From: Siphonodentalium dalli
Lineage: Eukaryota; Mollusca; Scaphopoda; Gadilida; Siphonodentaliidae
Assembly (NCBI GenBank): GCA_032622095.1
Contig: CP136067.1
Coordinates: 90,822,707 to 90,886,706 of the forward strand
Reading direction: 5' to 3'
Length of the DNA stretch: 64,000 nucleotides
Shown in pieces: positions 61,917 to 64,000 of this stretch; position 1 is the stretch's first letter, and each line of letters starts with the position of its first letter. The translations under genes were made by a program, and so were the position numbers. The notes under the pieces were generated by a model. That model was not told the origin of the DNA, ran no database searches, and saw only the letters and a list, made by a program, of their open reading frames with translations.

Positions 61917-62768
61917 TTAGAACTCCTCTCGTTTTCTGAAATGCAGCTTCGCCAAAGACTTACCACCAATAAACTGAATTGATTCTCCTGTGTCGCCACT
62001 TATATTTACACTAATTTTGTCAAAGTATGACTTTGAAACTGGAACATAATGTAAATTTAAAAATTCATGTTTTACATGTAATCCGTCGATATCTCTTTTA
62101 ATTCTGAAAGAAACAACTCGTAAAATTTGTACTTCAACATTTCCAACAATTGTGAAATCGGCAATATCAGAATAAACAAACATTTGATTATGACCAACAA
62201 ACAAATCTACACCAAACGGAAATCTACTATTTGAATAAAAATCTTCAGAAGCGTTTTCAGTTTTGTAACCCAACTTGTGCAAAAGACATTGTGGTAATTC
62301 AATTCCTAGTTTTGGGATACTTAAACTCTTGCGAATAATTTTCACACGTTTTGTAACTTTTGAGTACTTGATGTGAAATCCGTATTCGTTTTGCAATGCT
62401 TCTCCAAGTGTTTCATCAATTACATCTTGCATTGTATCAAGTAAATCTGTCGCAGAGGTATACGAACCTTCTCGTATCTGTATTTCAAGTGCATGAACGT
62501 CATCAGGTCTCTTAAATATCTTTTCTTCAAAACGATTTTGAAGAACAGACAGTATTATTGCATCAGTTGTAATCAAATTGAATTTACACGAATCCCCTGT
62601 AACATTGTATGTTTCTGAAGGTGTTATCAGTTCGACTAATGCAACTTCCCATTTTTCTTTATCAATTTGAATTGGTTTTGGTAATTGTACAGTAAAACAA
62701 CATTGAGTATTGTTTGGATACATTACCATTGAACTGTCGCTCGGAATTGTAATGTAGAAAGAATTCAT
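61917..62768 (-). CDS. Candidate minor capsid (penton-like) protein
   Basis: 283 residues. The N-terminal block (1-50) contains YPNNT, a FTVQLPKPI run and WEVALVELITPS, the pattern of a widespread Polinton/adintovirus protein that I associate with the penton-type minor capsid protein. Near the C-terminus VYSDIADF, LRVV, LHYVPVSK and GKSLAKLHFR complete the family pattern. A single jelly roll occupying pentameric vertices would be the expected role (family knowledge); this has not been tested here. Its ATG overlaps the stop of the upstream membrane-protein gene as ATGA (62765-62768). The frame is intact. Confidence 0.7.
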   Translation of the reverse strand: MNSFYITIPSDSSMVMYPNNTQCCFTVQLPKPIQIDKEKWEVALVELITPSETYNVTGDSCKFNLITTDAIILSVLQNRFEEKIFKRPDDVHALEIQIREGSYTSATDLLDTMQDVIDETLGEALQNEYGFHIKYSKVTKRVKIIRKSLSIPKLGIELPQCLLHKLGYKTENASEDFYSNSRFPFGVDLFVGHNQMFVYSDIADFTIVGNVEVQILRVVSFRIKRDIDGLHVKHEFLNLHYVPVSKSYFDKISVNISGDTGESIQFIGGKSLAKLHFRKREEF

Positions 62769-63028
62769 ACTTTCAAAATTTCTGTCGACTGATTTTTCAA
62801 ATATTTCAAACGCGGTGTTGGTAAAATGTACCCCAAAGAACTACTGAGTAAAATTAACCACAGTTCGTTATTTTCACTTTGTAAACTTAAATGAACAATT
62901 GCTGTAGCGATTATACCAACAATTATAATAATTTGTGTAAAATATGTTACTTGATTTTTTGCAATTTTTTCTCCACAGATTTGAAATTGTGATGGAACAT
63001 CGAGACCAACTGAACCATTTTGAGACAT
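62765..63028 (-). CDS. Small two-TM membrane protein of Polinton
   Basis: 87 residues from the ATG at 63028. An open frame extends upstream but would lie inside the integrase, so this ATG, ten bases after the integrase stop, is preferred. The N-terminus MSQNGSVGLDVPSQFQICGE is followed by two hydrophobic segments at about 29-49 and 56-70 and a short basic tail (PRLKYLKNQ). Small proteins with this beginning occur in the same place in other Polintons (recalled). It may sit in a virion or host membrane; its function is not known. It overlaps the penton-like gene by four bases. Confidence 0.75.
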   Translation of the reverse strand: MSQNGSVGLDVPSQFQICGEKIAKNQVTYFTQIIIIVGIIATAIVHLSLQSENNELWLILLSSSLGYILPTPRLKYLKNQSTEILKV

Positions 63029-63038
63029 GTTAAAAGTT

Positions 63039-64000
63039 TTATACCAAATTTGTGGCAGGAATCCAACTGTCAAATTTTTTAGGATAACCACCCCAATGAA
63101 CTTTAATTTCTCTAACTGATTTACCAGCAACTTTTCTTGAACGTTTACCAACAACTGATTCAATTTCGTAAACTTTATTATCTTTTATATGTTGAATTTC
63201 TTTACCATAAAATGATCCTGCGATGTTTTCACCATCTAAATCTACTAATTTGTAAGTTAATGGTGTACTTTTACAAACTCTACTAATTTTGAAAATTTCT
63301 TTTGTCCAATTTGGAAGATATCCTTTATCAAAAGTTCTCTTTGTTTTATTTATTCTAACAAAATCTCCAACTTTCAACATCTTATCTTTTTTCGTTTTTA
63401 ACTTTCCATAAAGATTTCTGGAAACTTCAATTTCATTTTTTCGAGTTACTAAAACTGGTGCCATCTTAATACTTCTATGAAAACTTTTGTTGTAAGAATT
63501 CACAAAATCGTGCAAAACATCAACGTATTTCAAAGTTTGATTATGTGTAAAATATTTCCACATCTTTGTTTTCAATGTCCGTTGAAAACGTTCAACTATA
63601 CTTGCTTTTGTCTCTGGATTCTCTGTTGTGAAAAAATGAATTTTCTTAGATTTCAAAAATTGTAAAAATAATTTATTTTTGAATTCGGAACCTTTGTCAG
63701 ATTGAAATGAAGCTGGTTTTCGTTTTGATGATTTGAGAATTTTCTGAAATGTTTTAACTAAAGTTTTACCAGTTTTGTCTTTAATTTTTTCAACCCATGC
63801 AAATTTTGAGAACACATCAATAACACAAAGTAAATATCTGTATTTGTCATTGTGCTTTTGCAAAGTTTGCAAATCTGCCAGATCAGCTTGCCACTGAATA
63901 TCAATTCCTGCAACAATAGTTTTACGTCTGCGAAATTTCCGAACAATTGGTTTGTGCAAAGTATATGTTTTTTGCCATTGTAACCATTTTTTAACATCTG
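63039..64000 (-). CDS. Polinton integrase with C-terminal chromodomain, 5' end outside window
   Basis: 319 residues are visible, and the frame stays open to the window edge, so the N-terminal zinc-binding part lies outside. Numbering from the first complete codon in view, the catalytic triad is Asp39 (QWQADL), Asp101 (SDKGSEF) and Glu136 (ASIVERFQRTLK), with the classical D-35-E spacing of retrovirus-like integrases. YLLCVIDVFSKFAW forms the expected beta strands after the first Asp. An SH3-like linker region follows (VGDFVRINKTK). Residues about 274-319 form a chromodomain, ending VHWGGYPKKFDSWIP. It would insert the linear element DNA, with the chromodomain possibly steering site choice. 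It is intact as far as visible. Confidence 0.93.
   Translation of the reverse strand, partial: DVKKWLQWQKTYTLHKPIVRKFRRRKTIVAGIDIQWQADLADLQTLQKHNDKYRYLLCVIDVFSKFAWVEKIKDKTGKTLVKTFQKILKSSKRKPASFQSDKGSEFKNKLFLQFLKSKKIHFFTTENPETKASIVERFQRTLKTKMWKYFTHNQTLKYVDVLHDFVNSYNKSFHRSIKMAPVLVTRKNEIEVSRNLYGKLKTKKDKMLKVGDFVRINKTKRTFDKGYLPNWTKEIFKISRVCKSTPLTYKLVDLDGENIAGSFYGKEIQHIKDNKVYEIESVVGKRSRKVAGKSVREIKVHWGGYPKKFDSWIPATNLV

Larger units (their letters stand above)
58569..64000 (-). mobile_element. Maverick/Polinton DNA transposon, one end plus seven genes
   Basis: Seven minus-strand genes include a DD35E integrase with chromodomain, a DJR major capsid candidate, a penton-like protein and an adenovirus-type protease, a combination diagnostic for Polintons and the related adintoviruses. 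The element begins with AG at 58569, as Polinton termini do (family knowledge), directly after satellite sequence. AATGTT (58563-58568) is the candidate 6-bp target duplication. Family members are usually 15-20 kb, so polymerase B, the ATPase and the far end should be to the right of the window. All visible frames are intact. Confidence 0.9.

Noticed and set aside
62765-63163. 132-codon version of the small membrane protein starting inside the integrase gene
   Set aside because: The upstream extension lies entirely within integrase coding sequence; the ATG at 63028 gives the compact protein with the expected N-terminus.
63477-63665. Plus-strand frame opposite the integrase
   Set aside because: It is antisense to a well-supported coding region and shows no domain.

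Overview
The window looks like a piece of an animal nuclear genome, most likely a marine invertebrate (a mollusc would fit; this is an inference). It is AT-rich, has no dense gene content, and is dominated by transposon remnants, a very large complex satellite, and the end of a Maverick/Polinton DNA transposon. I found no host protein-coding gene, rRNA or tRNA that I could support.

Positions 1-12,047 are accessory, mostly non-coding DNA. They hold a short diverged tandem array (about 170-bp period, 841-1420), a 5'-truncated and broken non-LTR retrotransposon (2120-3159, probable 3' tail at 3900-4066), a TA microsatellite, an inverted-repeat MITE-like element (9815-10160), a foldback element (11321-11465) with a relative at 10417-10480, and a LINE/SINE-type 3' tail (11999-12060) that abuts the satellite.

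Positions 12,048-58,568 (about 46.5 kb) are one continuous satellite array built from three modules: A (about 317 bp), B (about 903 bp) and C (about 777 bp). All recurrence distances I measured (1220, 1538, 2172, 1095, 1413, 1997, 2317, 3092, 3410 bp) are sums of these three lengths within 2 bp. The array falls into successive higher-order-repeat blocks: A/B combinations on the left, seven copies of C-B-A (1997 bp), then C-A-C-B-A and C-A-A-C-B-A, then three copies of C-A-B-A (2317 bp), then a degraded right flank. One divergent 1.1-kb module (D, 56456-57553) contains both the segment missing from B and the segment missing from C, so B and C look like two different deletion derivatives of a D-like ancestor. 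Almost every module carries a perfect CRE palindrome (TGACGTCA), a nuclear-receptor-type DR0 (AGGTCAAGGTCG) inside an inverted repeat, and a small hairpin with a variable loop.

The satellite stops abruptly at 58,568. From 58,569 to the end of the window is one end of a Polinton on the minus strand. It starts with AG, then has a 274-bp near-perfect palindrome of about 30-bp iterons, about 450 bp of AT-rich non-coding DNA, and seven tightly packed intact genes. In transcription order these are integrase (5' part outside the window), a small two-TM membrane protein, a penton-like minor capsid candidate, a basic pX-like core protein, a double-jelly-roll major capsid candidate, a Zn-ligand protein of unknown function, and an adenovirus-type cysteine protease. 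DNA polymerase B and the packaging ATPase are not in view and should lie beyond 64,000. Intact reading frames suggest a recent insertion into the satellite.
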